Made by a program: the position numbers and the translations under genes. The notes below the pieces were generated by a model. The model was not told the DNA's origin. It saw only the letters and a program-made list of their open reading frames with translations, and did no database searches. Of a stretch of 22,255 nt of DNA, positions 6,998-15,229 are shown piece after piece; position 1 is the first letter of the stretch; every line of letters starts with the position of its first letter. The stretch comes from GCA-002697625 sp002697625 (GTDB lineage: Bacteria > Bacteroidota > Bacteroidia > Flavobacteriales > BACL11), in contig CAXFOB010000017.1 of NCBI GenBank assembly GCA_964004625.1, positions 1-22,255 of the forward strand. The letters run 5' to 3'.

Positions 6998-7569
6998 AAA
7001 AAATAGGAATCACAGGTGGAATTGGTAGTGGAAAGACCTATGTCTCAGAGGTATTTTCTTCTTTAGGAATTCCTGTCTTTAATGCGGATGTTGAATCCAA
7101 GAGATTAATGAGTTCATCTGATAATTTAATATCTTTAGTAAAAGACTTGTTTGGAGATGATATTTATACGAATGGGTTATTAGATAAACAAAAACTGGCA
7201 TCTATTGTGTTTTCTGATAAAGAAAAATTGGAAAATCTAAATAATATAATCCATCCTGTAGTTAAACAAGAGTTTATAGATTGGTGTAAACAACAAAATT
7301 CTTCTTATGTGATTAAGGAAACAGCTATTTTATTTGAAAGTAGATCTGATAAAGGTTTAGATGCTGTTATTTGTGTTTCTGCACCTTTAAATATTAGGAT
7401 AGATAGAGCAGTAAAAAGAGATGGTTCTTCTGAAAAGGAAATAAAAAATCGGATAGAGAATCAAATTTCGCAAGAGGAAAAAGAAAATCTATCTGATTAT
7501 ATTATTGTAAATGATGAAAAGGATTTATTACTCCCTCAGATTATAAAAATTCACCAATTATTCTCCTAA
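6994..7569 (+). CDS. coaE: dephospho-CoA kinase
   Basis: 191 residues. Phosphorylates the 3'-hydroxyl of dephospho-CoA with ATP, the last step of coenzyme A synthesis, in the cytoplasm. The P-loop is GGIGSGKT at residues 8-15. FNADVESKRLM (about 29-39) is the family's 'DAD..ar.l' segment with the catalytic Asp, IIHPVV (about 84-89) the conserved HP element, and ETAILFES (about 108-115) the 'PLLFE' region. Normal length. The start ATG shares the ATGA overlap with the bshA stop, indicating coupling. Its last 12 bases overlap the 3' end of pruA on the other strand. Confidence 0.95.
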   Translation: MKKIGITGGIGSGKTYVSEVFSSLGIPVFNADVESKRLMSSSDNLISLVKDLFGDDIYTNGLLDKQKLASIVFSDKEKLENLNNIIHPVVKQEFIDWCKQQNSSYVIKETAILFESRSDKGLDAVICVSAPLNIRIDRAVKRDGSSEKEIKNRIENQISQEEKENLSDYIIVNDEKDLLLPQIIKIHQLFS

Positions 7570-9186
7570 AAAAGGATACCTATAATCTGTAGGTGGTACA
7601 AAAGTTTCCTTAATAGTTCGTGGAGAAACCCATCTTAATAAATTAAGTATTGATCCTGCTTTGTCGTTTGTACCTGACCCTCTAGCTCCACCAAATGGTT
7701 GTTGACTTACAACAGCTCCAGTTGGTTTGTCGTTTATATAGAAGTTTCCAGCAGCATTTTCTAACATTTTACAAGCTGTTTCTGCAGCATATCTATCAAC
7801 TGATAAAATTGCACCTGTAAGTGCGTATTCTGATGTAGCATCTACAATTTTTAGTGTTTCTTCCCACTTATCTTCATCATATACATAAATAGTAATTACA
7901 GGTCCGAAAATCTCTTCTACCATAGATTTAAATTTAGGATTTGTAGTTACAATAATTGTTGGTTCTATAAAGTATCCTACTGATTTATCGTAATTTCCAC
8001 CTGCAATAATTTCTGCTTTATCAGAATTCTTTGCATAGTCTATATAAGAAGATATACTATCAAAAGCTTTTTCGGAAATAACTGCGTTTATAAAGTTAGA
8101 AGTATCAGCTGGTGATCCCATTTTAAAACTATTTACATCTTCAACAATTTGAGACTTTACAGCTTCCCACAGGTTTGTAGGGATATAGGCTCTACTAGCA
8201 GCAGAACATTTTTGTCCTTGATATTCAAAAGCTCCTCTGCTAATTGCAGTTGCTACTTCTGCTGATACAGCAGATTTATGAGCAATAATAAAATCTTTAC
8301 CTCCTGTTTCTCCTACAATTCTAGGGTAAGATTTGTATTTTTCTATATTGTTCCCAATTCCTTTCCATAAAGTACGGAATACATTTGTAGATCCAGTAAA
8401 GTGTAATCCAGCAAAGTTTTTATCTTGAAATACAACTTCCGAAATCTCTTTTCCACTTACTGTAACCATGTTTATAACACCGTCAGGAAGCCCCGCTGCT
8501 TTAAATAGGTCCATTATTATTTTCGCAGAGTATATTTGTGTTTCTGCTGGTTTCCAAACTACAACATTTCCTAACATAGCAGGAGCTGCACATAGGTTAG
8601 CACATATAGAGGTAAAATTAAATGGAGTAAGAGCAAATACAAAACCTTCTAAAGGTCGATGTTCCATTCTGTTCCAAATACCAGGAGATGATTCAGGTTG
8701 TTCTTTATATAGTTGTGACATGTACTGAACGTTAAACTTAAAGAAGTCAATTAGTTCACAGGCAGCATCTATTTCTGCCTGAAATACATTTTTACTCTGT
8801 GCTATCATAGTGGATGCGTTCATCCTTGCACGGAAAGGACCGGCTAATAAATCTGCAGCTTTTAAAAAGATCGACGCTCTATGTTCCCAACTCATTTTAC
8901 TCCATTTTTCTCTGGCTTCCATAGCTGCATCTATAGCTTGTTGAACTTCTTTAGCTCCACCATAGTTTGAGGTTCCCACTACATGTCTATGATTATGTGG
9001 TGGACATAAGTTTCTTTTATCGTTTGTATACACTTCATCACTCCCAATATACATAGGTATATCTACATTAGAATTATACATTCTATTGTATTCTGCTAAT
9101 AATTCTTCTCTTTCGGGAGTCCCTTCTGCATAGCTTTTTACGGGCTCACAACTAGCAATAGGCACATTAAAAAATCCTTTCGACAT
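7558..9186 (-). CDS. pruA: L-glutamate gamma-semialdehyde dehydrogenase (P5C dehydrogenase)
   Basis: 542 residues, a single-domain aldehyde dehydrogenase of the long P5CDH type; oxidises glutamate semialdehyde (from proline or ornithine breakdown) to glutamate with NAD+. Visible motifs: ALTPFNF at 185-191, Lys212 in VWKPAE (NAD binding), FTGST at about 263-267, the general base Glu293 in VGETGGKD, and the catalytic Cys327 in GQKCSAASR. The N-terminal 'ANEPVKSY.PGS.ER' pattern, here SCEPVKSYAEGTPER, is typical of pruA. There is no PutA-like proline dehydrogenase domain, so proline oxidation must be encoded elsewhere. A TATCTTTG promoter box lies just upstream, suggesting its own transcript. 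The ATG at 9186 fits the family start. Confidence 0.96.
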   Translation of the reverse strand: MSKGFFNVPIASCEPVKSYAEGTPEREELLAEYNRMYNSNVDIPMYIGSDEVYTNDKRNLCPPHNHRHVVGTSNYGGAKEVQQAIDAAMEAREKWSKMSWEHRASIFLKAADLLAGPFRARMNASTMIAQSKNVFQAEIDAACELIDFFKFNVQYMSQLYKEQPESSPGIWNRMEHRPLEGFVFALTPFNFTSICANLCAAPAMLGNVVVWKPAETQIYSAKIIMDLFKAAGLPDGVINMVTVSGKEISEVVFQDKNFAGLHFTGSTNVFRTLWKGIGNNIEKYKSYPRIVGETGGKDFIIAHKSAVSAEVATAISRGAFEYQGQKCSAASRAYIPTNLWEAVKSQIVEDVNSFKMGSPADTSNFINAVISEKAFDSISSYIDYAKNSDKAEIIAGGNYDKSVGYFIEPTIIVTTNPKFKSMVEEIFGPVITIYVYDEDKWEETLKIVDATSEYALTGAILSVDRYAAETACKMLENAAGNFYINDKPTGAVVSQQPFGGARGSGTNDKAGSILNLLRWVSPRTIKETFVPPTDYRYPFLGE

Positions 9187-9212
9187 TTTGTTTTATTTTA
9201 ATTATTTGAGGG

Positions 9213-9220
9213 CAAAGATA
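9213..9220 (-). promoter_or_regulatory. -7 promoter box for pruA
   Basis: TATCTTTG on the minus strand fits TAnnTTTG; TTTG (minus strand, 9243-9246) lies 22 bases upstream as the -33 element. It gives a leader of about 20 bases to the ATG at 9186. The -33 element sits just inside the 3' end of the neighbouring T9SS gene. Confidence 0.6.
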
Positions 9221-9236
9221 ACTATATAATTAAATC

Positions 9237-10520
9237 TTAAAACAAATCAGATGATGTTTTAAGATATCCAATAAGTTGATCGTATGTTTTTCCTATATCT
9301 CTGAAATAAATATAAATATAATACTCGTTTTTACACTGATAATGGCTACCCTCAATAAAAGATAAATTAGTTTTGTTATTACTATTATCCTTAAGTACAT
9401 ATAGGTAATTATAATATCCTTGTTTTAATAAAGTGTTACATTCGTACTTCCTAGTATTTTCGTTCCATATTAATTTATACTTGTCTTTTATCTCCCAATC
9501 TGTAAACCTTCCTATTAGGTACAGTTCCCCATAACTTAATTTTCTGTTTTCCAATAAGGAAAATTGTACATTTACATATTCTGCTTCAGTTTCCGAATTC
9601 CAAGCTTCTTGCTTGTTTATAAGAAAGTTTCCATTTAAGTCCGGTAAACTTATAAACTCGTTAAACGACCTACTAATGTCGGAAAACAATTCTACATTAA
9701 TAGTATTGCTGTTAGTTGTAATGTCTTTTATTCTTTCGGATTGATATCTAATACTTTTACTGTCAAAGTATCTGTATTCATTTCCTGCTTCAAAACTATT
9801 TTCGTATTCGTAATCGTATATCAATTGTTTTTGTTTTACAAATAAGGGTTTCAGATTTGTAATGGAATTATCCTCTCTGTTGTTTTGTTTTAGTACTACT
9901 TTTATGTCTGAATACGGATTAGCAACGTCCATATTTCCATGATTGATGATAAAATCAACCTCTTGTTTGTATTGTCTATCCTCTATAATAGTAGCTCTTT
10001 TTACATTTGCACTAACTGAAATTTTTTCATCTAAGATCATAAATCTCTTTTGTAATACAATTTCTTCAGGATTATTATTTACGAAAACAGAAATAATATA
10101 GTTTCCAGATAAGGTCGGCTGTAAATATTCCTCCGGAAAAACTAATTGGTAGTTTGTGTATTTCTGCAAAGTGTTAAAAGAAAATTCATAATTCTCAATT
10201 CTGTTTTCAAAAAATCCATCTATGTATTCTGATTGCATTAAATCTGAAGAGGTCCAATCAGAATTACAATGAATTATGGTGTAGTGATAATCTCGTAAAT
10301 CTGTATTGAAATCATCAAAGCTTAACTGAAGTTTTTCTTCGGAATTTAATCTTATAATAGGATATGAAAGAGGATTATCTTGCTTGTGTAAAAGAGCTGT
10401 ATGTATATTTCTATCAATAAGATTATTCTTCAAAATAGAATTATTATTTTGTGAACTTGCGGTGAAATTTGATATTAACATCAAAAAAAATAAAGTGTTT
10501 ATAAAATTATAAATTTTCAT
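9237..10520 (-). CDS. type IX secretion system plug-domain (DUF5103) protein
   Basis: 427 residues with an N-terminal signal peptide (MKIYNFINTLFFLMLISNFTASSQ), so periplasmic or outer-membrane associated. The opening mature part (HTALLHKQDNPLSYPIIRLNSEEKLQLSFDDF) and 'DYHYTIIHCNSDWTSSDLMQSEYIDGF' are hallmarks of DUF5103, which is restricted to Bacteroidota. The family includes the Plug protein seen to close the SprA translocon of the type IX secretion system in Flavobacterium; its C-terminal half often carries a carbohydrate-binding-like fold (here YLIGRFTDWEIKDKYKL and YNYLYVL). Length is normal. It is divergent from nqrA across a 77-base region. The cargo-type protein at the right end shows the organism has T9SS. 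Confidence 0.88.
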   Translation of the reverse strand: MKIYNFINTLFFLMLISNFTASSQNNNSILKNNLIDRNIHTALLHKQDNPLSYPIIRLNSEEKLQLSFDDFNTDLRDYHYTIIHCNSDWTSSDLMQSEYIDGFFENRIENYEFSFNTLQKYTNYQLVFPEEYLQPTLSGNYIISVFVNNNPEEIVLQKRFMILDEKISVSANVKRATIIEDRQYKQEVDFIINHGNMDVANPYSDIKVVLKQNNREDNSITNLKPLFVKQKQLIYDYEYENSFEAGNEYRYFDSKSIRYQSERIKDITTNSNTINVELFSDISRSFNEFISLPDLNGNFLINKQEAWNSETEAEYVNVQFSLLENRKLSYGELYLIGRFTDWEIKDKYKLIWNENTRKYECNTLLKQGYYNYLYVLKDNSNNKTNLSFIEGSHYQCKNEYYIYIYFRDIGKTYDQLIGYLKTSSDLF

Positions 10521-10563
10521 AAAAAAAATATTTCAAATGTTATTTTGTTTAAAAGCAAATGTA

Positions 10564-10571
10564 TAATTTTG
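10564..10571 (+). promoter_or_regulatory. -7 promoter box for the nqr operon
   Basis: TAATTTTG fits TAnnTTTG, with TTTG at 10544-10547 and a 16-base spacer, slightly short of the usual spacing. Transcription would begin around 10575-10580, giving a leader of about 20 bases to the ATG at 10598. It rules out the in-frame ATG at 10559, which would lie upstream of the transcript. Confidence 0.65.
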
Positions 10572-10597
10572 CAGCCGAAAAATCTAATAAATATAAG

Positions 10598-11950
10598 ATG
10601 TCTGAAGATATTCGTTTAAAAAAAGGGCTTAACATAAAACTTACAGGTGAGGCCGAACAAGTTTACTCTACTGCTGAATCTGCTAAAACTTACGAATTAA
10701 AACCCACTGATTTTCATGGATTAACACCAAAACTTATTGTGAAAGTTGGAGATAATGTAAAAGCAGGAACACCTGTTTTTATTGATAAGTATAATGAGAA
10801 AGTGAAGTTCTGTAGTCCCTTTAGTGGAGAAATTACTGATGTTGTTAGAGGAGCAAAAAGAAAAATATTAAAAGTAATACTCACTGCTGATAAAGATATT
10901 TCTTATGAAAATTTATCATCTGCTTCTGTAAATGATATGAGTAGAGAAGAAATAATTAATAAAATGTGTGCAAATGGAGTATGGCCTTTTATAAGACAGA
11001 AACCTTATGATATTATTGCAAATCCTAGTGACATGCCAAAATCAATTTTTATTTCAACATTTAATTCTGCTCCTATAAGTATTGATAATGATTTTGCACT
11101 TTATGGTAAAGAAGAATTATTTCAGCAAGGATTAAATATTATAACAAAACTAACAACAGGAACTACTCATTTGAATTTAGATGGATATTCTAATCCATCA
11201 AAAGTTTTTACAGATGCTAAAGGAGTACAAATAAATAAAATTTCAGGACCACATCCCGCAGGAAATGTGGGAGTACAGATTCACCATATTGATCCGATAA
11301 ATAAAGATGATATTATTTGGTATCTATCGCCTCAAGATATATTAACAATTGCTACTTTGTTTAATGAAGGTAAGTATGATGCATCAAGAATCATTGCAAT
11401 TGCCGGGTCACAAATTAAGAAACCTAAGTATTATAGATCTATTGCCGGTTCTTCTGTATCGAATTTACTAAAAGATAACCTGAAAGAGGGTAATTCAAGA
11501 ATTATTAGTGGTGATGTTTTGACAGGAACTAAAATCGAAGAACATGGAAGTATTGGTTTTTATGATTATCAACTTTCTGTAATACCAGAAGGGGATAAAT
11601 CTGAGTTCCTTGGTTGGATATCTCCTGGTTTAAATAAGTTTTCTAATTCCAGGTCTTATTTTTCATGGTTAACTCCAACAAAAAAATATGATTTGGATGC
11701 AAATTTACATGGAGAGGAAAGAGCTTATGTATTTAGTGGTGAGTATGAAAAAGTTCTTCCAATGGATATTTATCCAACTCATTTAATTAAATCAATTATG
11801 GTTGGAGATATTGAGATGATGGAAAATTTAGGAATTTATGAAGTTTCACCAGAAGACTTTGCTTTGTGTGAATTCGTATGTACCTCAAAAGTTGAGGTTC
11901 AAAAAATAATTAGAGAAGGTTTAGATTTAATCAAAAAAGAAAATAGTTAA
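10598..11950 (+). CDS. nqrA: Na+-translocating NADH:quinone reductase subunit A
   Basis: 450 residues, the large cytoplasmic subunit of the sodium pump, without membrane helices or cofactor-binding cysteines; it contacts NqrB and lies near the quinone site. The start is set at the internal ATG because MSEDIRLKKGLNIKLTGEAE is the conserved N-terminus of Bacteroidota NqrA, while an ATG 13 codons upstream lies within the promoter. Recognisable segments include TDFHGLTPKLIVKVGDNVKAG (a biotinyl/RnfC-barrel-like fold near the N-terminus), GPHPAGNVGVQIHHIDPI in the middle and FALCEFVCTSKVEVQ near the C-terminus. The stop overlaps the nqrB start (TAATG). First gene of six. Confidence 0.97.
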   Translation: MSEDIRLKKGLNIKLTGEAEQVYSTAESAKTYELKPTDFHGLTPKLIVKVGDNVKAGTPVFIDKYNEKVKFCSPFSGEITDVVRGAKRKILKVILTADKDISYENLSSASVNDMSREEIINKMCANGVWPFIRQKPYDIIANPSDMPKSIFISTFNSAPISIDNDFALYGKEELFQQGLNIITKLTTGTTHLNLDGYSNPSKVFTDAKGVQINKISGPHPAGNVGVQIHHIDPINKDDIIWYLSPQDILTIATLFNEGKYDASRIIAIAGSQIKKPKYYRSIAGSSVSNLLKDNLKEGNSRIISGDVLTGTKIEEHGSIGFYDYQLSVIPEGDKSEFLGWISPGLNKFSNSRSYFSWLTPTKKYDLDANLHGEERAYVFSGEYEKVLPMDIYPTHLIKSIMVGDIEMMENLGIYEVSPEDFALCEFVCTSKVEVQKIIREGLDLIKKENS

Positions 11951-13098
11951 TGAAAATATTTAGAAATCTACTAAATTCGGTAAAACCTCATTTTGAAGAG
12001 GGGGGAAAACTCCAAAAATTGTATCCAGCTTATGATGCATTCGAAACTTTTTTGTTTGTTCCAGACCATACTACGAAATTTGGATCTCATATTAGAGATG
12101 CAATTGATTTAAAGAGATCGATGATGACAGTAATAATTGCTTTACTTCCAGCTTTATTTTTTGGTATGTGGAACATAGGTAATATTTATTATGGTGCTAT
12201 AGGTGAAGAAGCGGAATTTTTCACTAAATTTAGTTATGGTGCAATCAAAATGTTACCCTTAATATTGGTGTCATATATTGTGGGTTTAACAGTAGAGTTT
12301 GCATTCGCTATTTACAGAGGACATCAGGTTAATGAAGGTTATCTAGTTACCGGATTATTAATTCCTATGATAATGCCAATTTCAATACCATTATGGATGT
12401 TAGCTGTATCTGTAATATTTGCAGTAGTTATTGGTAAGGAGGTGTTTGGTGGAACAGGAATGAATATCTTAAATCCAGCGCTAACAGCTAGAGCATTTGC
12501 ATTTTTCGCATACCCAGCACATTTAAGTGGGGATAAGATCTGGATATCAGAACAACAAACAATGCCTGATGGAATTAGTGGATCAACTCCATTAGCTGAC
12601 TATGCTTCTGGAGATTTAGTATATGAATCAAGCATGTTTATAGATTATTTTAATGGATCAATGATAGGGTCATGTTCTGAAACATCGACTTTTGCAATAT
12701 TGATTGGAGCAGCCATGCTAATAATTACTGGTATTGGCTCATGGAGAACCATTTTGTCAGTTTTTGTTGGTGGTTATTTTATGGGATATCTTTTTAACCT
12801 CTGGGGAGCTAATGAATTTATGAATTTACCTCCACATGTACATTTAGTATTAGGTGGGTTTGCATTTGGAGCAGTTTTTATGGCTACAGATCCAGTTACC
12901 GCCTCCTCTACTAATAAAGGAAAGATAATTGTAGGCTTTCTTATAGGAATTTTTGCAGTATTAATTAGAGTATTTAATCCAGCTTATCCTGAGGGGATGA
13001 TGTTAGCAATATTATTAATGAATGTATTTGCTCCTCTTGTGGATCATTATATTATTGAAGCGAATATTAAAAGAAGACTTAAAAGAGCAAAAGCATAA
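11950..13098 (+). CDS. nqrB: Na+-translocating NADH:quinone reductase subunit B
   Basis: 382 residues, a polytopic inner-membrane subunit that carries covalent FMN and riboflavin and forms the main sodium and quinone pathway. The N-terminus is a cytoplasmic segment of about 55 residues, then about ten hydrophobic helices from residue 58 on. The covalent-FMN site is S210-G-S-T213 in DGISGSTPLADY; Thr213 is the predicted attachment residue. In Vibrio NqrB the motif is SGAT, so the Ala is replaced by Ser here. KEVFGGTGMNILNPALTARAF (about 163-183) and ATDPVTASSTNKG near the end are conserved in NqrB/RnfD. The start ATG shares an A with the nqrA stop. Confidence 0.97.
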   Translation: MKIFRNLLNSVKPHFEEGGKLQKLYPAYDAFETFLFVPDHTTKFGSHIRDAIDLKRSMMTVIIALLPALFFGMWNIGNIYYGAIGEEAEFFTKFSYGAIKMLPLILVSYIVGLTVEFAFAIYRGHQVNEGYLVTGLLIPMIMPISIPLWMLAVSVIFAVVIGKEVFGGTGMNILNPALTARAFAFFAYPAHLSGDKIWISEQQTMPDGISGSTPLADYASGDLVYESSMFIDYFNGSMIGSCSETSTFAILIGAAMLIITGIGSWRTILSVFVGGYFMGYLFNLWGANEFMNLPPHVHLVLGGFAFGAVFMATDPVTASSTNKGKIIVGFLIGIFAVLIRVFNPAYPEGMMLAILLMNVFAPLVDHYIIEANIKRRLKRAKA

Positions 13099-13101
13099 AT
13101 T

Positions 13102-13881
13102 ATGGATGTAAATAAAAATAGTTATACAATAGGATTTGCAACTTTTATGGTAATTATAGTTGCTGCTTTATTATCCTCAGCTGCTATAGGATTAAAACCA
13201 TTACAATCTAAAAATATAGAGCAAGAAAAGAAACAGAATATATTAAAATCTGTTGGAATTGAACTGAGTAGAGAACTGGCTGAAAAAGATTATTCAATTT
13301 ATATAAAAGAAGAACTAGTATTAAATCATCTAGGTGAGATTCAAGAAGGGTCTGCATTTAATATAGACTTATCTAAAGAGTTAAGAAAAGATATTAAGGA
13401 ACAATCATATCCTCTATATATTGCAGAAATTGATGGAGAAGAAAGATATATTATCCCATTAAGAGGTAAAGGATTATGGGGTCCAATTTGGGGTTTTATA
13501 TCACTAGAGAAGGATTTAAATACTGTTTATGCAGCAGTATTTGACCATAAATCAGAAACGCCTGGATTGGGAGCAGAGATAAACAGACCTTTCTTTCAAG
13601 ATCCATTCACAAGTAAAACGATAATGGAAGATGGTAAATTTGTGTCAATTATTGTACAAAAGGGTGGAGCTAAAGGAGATATACATAAAGTAGATGGAAT
13701 ATCTGGTGGAACTATTACTTGCGATGGAGTAACTAATATGATTGAAGAGAGGTTGTCAAAATATCTTCCATATTTTAAAAGTATTTCTCCTTCAATGCAA
13801 GTACAGGAAGCTCTAGAAATAGTAACCGAAGATGAGATAAATGACTCCATATCTAATATTAATAAAAGAATTATAGATTAA
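13102..13881 (+). CDS. nqrC: Na+-translocating NADH:quinone reductase subunit C
   Basis: 259 residues: one N-terminal membrane helix (about 9-30, IGFATFMVIIVAALLSSAAIG) and a periplasmic FMN-binding domain. The covalent FMN site is S201-G-G-T204 in KVDGISGGTITCDGV; Thr204 is the predicted flavin carrier, transferred by ApbE. GPIWGFISLEKDLNTVYA (about 127-144) and HKSETPGLGAEI (about 149-160) are conserved NqrC/RnfG elements. The motif has Gly where SGAT has Ala. Separated from nqrB by 3 bases and from nqrD by 2, so clearly co-transcribed. Length is normal. Confidence 0.96.
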   Translation: MDVNKNSYTIGFATFMVIIVAALLSSAAIGLKPLQSKNIEQEKKQNILKSVGIELSRELAEKDYSIYIKEELVLNHLGEIQEGSAFNIDLSKELRKDIKEQSYPLYIAEIDGEERYIIPLRGKGLWGPIWGFISLEKDLNTVYAAVFDHKSETPGLGAEINRPFFQDPFTSKTIMEDGKFVSIIVQKGGAKGDIHKVDGISGGTITCDGVTNMIEERLSKYLPYFKSISPSMQVQEALEIVTEDEINDSISNINKRIID

Positions 13882-13883
13882 TT

Positions 13884-14534
13884 ATGAGTGAAAAAAAAGA
13901 AGCTTTATTCTCTAAGAAGAATTTAAAATTAATAAAGGATCCATTAGATGATAATAATCCTATTACAGTTCAGGTATTAGGAATTTGTTCTGCTCTTGCA
14001 ATTACAGTTCAGTTAAAACCTGCAGTGGTGATGGCTTTATCAACATTTTTTGTTATGTGTACCGCTAATGTTGTTGTTTCACTAATGAGAAATATGATTC
14101 CCTCAAGAATAAGAATTATTATACAACTTGTCGTGATTGCTACTTTGGTAATTTTAGTAGATCAGACACTAAAAGCTTTTGTATATGATGTTAGTAAAGA
14201 ACTTTCTGTATTTGTTGGGTTAATTATTACCAATTGTATTATTATGGGAAGACTTGAGGCTTTTGCATTAGCAAACACTCCTTGGAAATCATTTATGGAT
14301 GGACTTGGTAATTCATTAGGATATGCTCTGCCATTAATAGTTGTAGCCTTTTTTAGAGAATTACTTGGTGCAGGTACTTTATTTGGATATCCAGTTTTAG
14401 AAAGATTAGGGTTGTATGAGTTAGGATATGAAAATAATGGTATGATGATATTACCCCCAATGGCACTTGTTACCTGTGGGGTCTACATCTGGATACAAAG
14501 AATGAGAAATAAAAAATTAGTAGAAGAAAACTAA
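13884..14534 (+). CDS. nqrD: Na+-translocating NADH:quinone reductase subunit D
   Basis: 216 residues, six predicted membrane helices, homologous to NqrE with opposite topology. Together NqrD and NqrE hold an intramembrane iron or [2Fe-2S] centre through two cysteines each; here the pair is Cys35 (QVLGICSALAI) and Cys118 (IITNCIIMGRLEAFA). GNSLGYALPLIVVAFFRELLGAG near residue 140-165 is also family-typical. A short basic N-terminus (MSEKKEALFSKKNLKLIKDP) precedes the first helix. Spacing to both neighbours is 2-4 bases. Confidence 0.96.
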   Translation: MSEKKEALFSKKNLKLIKDPLDDNNPITVQVLGICSALAITVQLKPAVVMALSTFFVMCTANVVVSLMRNMIPSRIRIIIQLVVIATLVILVDQTLKAFVYDVSKELSVFVGLIITNCIIMGRLEAFALANTPWKSFMDGLGNSLGYALPLIVVAFFRELLGAGTLFGYPVLERLGLYELGYENNGMMILPPMALVTCGVYIWIQRMRNKKLVEEN

Positions 14535-14538
14535 AATT

Positions 14539-15225
14539 ATGCAAGATTTAGCAAACATATTTATAAAATCCATATTTATTGACAATATGGTATTTGCCTA
14601 CTTTTTAGGAATGTGTTCCTATTTGGCGGTATCTAAGACAGTAAAAACTTCTGTAGGTTTAGGTTTGGCTGTCGTTTTTGTTCTTGGTATTACTGTTCCA
14701 GTAAACTATATGTTAGAAAACTATGTTCTAAAAGAAGGAGCTTTAACTTGGCTAGGTGAGGGTTTTGCAACTGTTGATTTATCATTTTTGTCGTTTATAT
14801 TATTTATAGCAGTAATTGCATCAATGGTACAATTAGTAGAAATGATTGTAGAAAAGTTTTCTCCTGCATTATATAGTTCTTTAGGAATTTTCTTACCACT
14901 TATTGCGGTAAATTGTGCGATTCTTGGAGCATCATTATTTATGCAAGAAAGATCCTATGCAACGATTACTGAAGCAACAGTATTTGGACTTGGTTCTGGT
15001 GTAGGGTGGTTTTTGGCAATAGTTGGAATTGCAGCAATTAGAGAAAAAATTAGATATTCAAATGTACCACCAGCCTTAAGAGGTCTTGGTATTACCTTTA
15101 TCATTACAGGGCTTATGGGTATTGCGTTTATGAGTTTTATGGGGATAAAATTAGAAGATAGTAAGAAGGAAGTTTCAATAGAAGAAGTTGCTCAAGTAGA
15201 AAATAACGAATCAGAAATTAATTAA
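14539..15225 (+). CDS. nqrE: Na+-translocating NADH:quinone reductase subunit E
   Basis: 228 residues, six predicted membrane helices, the partner of NqrD. The metal-ligand cysteines are Cys26 (FLGMCSYLAVSKT) and Cys126 (IAVNCAILGASLFMQ). The start of the protein (FIKSIFIDNMVFAYFLGMC) is highly conserved. The last about 20 residues are an acidic extension (KKEVSIEEVAQVENNESEIN) beyond the final helix, which I would expect to be cytoplasmic or periplasmic tail of variable sequence. It lies 4 bases before nqrF. Confidence 0.96.
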   Translation: MQDLANIFIKSIFIDNMVFAYFLGMCSYLAVSKTVKTSVGLGLAVVFVLGITVPVNYMLENYVLKEGALTWLGEGFATVDLSFLSFILFIAVIASMVQLVEMIVEKFSPALYSSLGIFLPLIAVNCAILGASLFMQERSYATITEATVFGLGSGVGWFLAIVGIAAIREKIRYSNVPPALRGLGITFIITGLMGIAFMSFMGIKLEDSKKEVSIEEVAQVENNESEIN

Positions 15226-15229
15226 GAAG

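Noticed and set aside
8468..8728. Open frame on the plus strand within pruA
   Set aside because: Shadow of the pruA reading frame, which has both catalytic residues intact.
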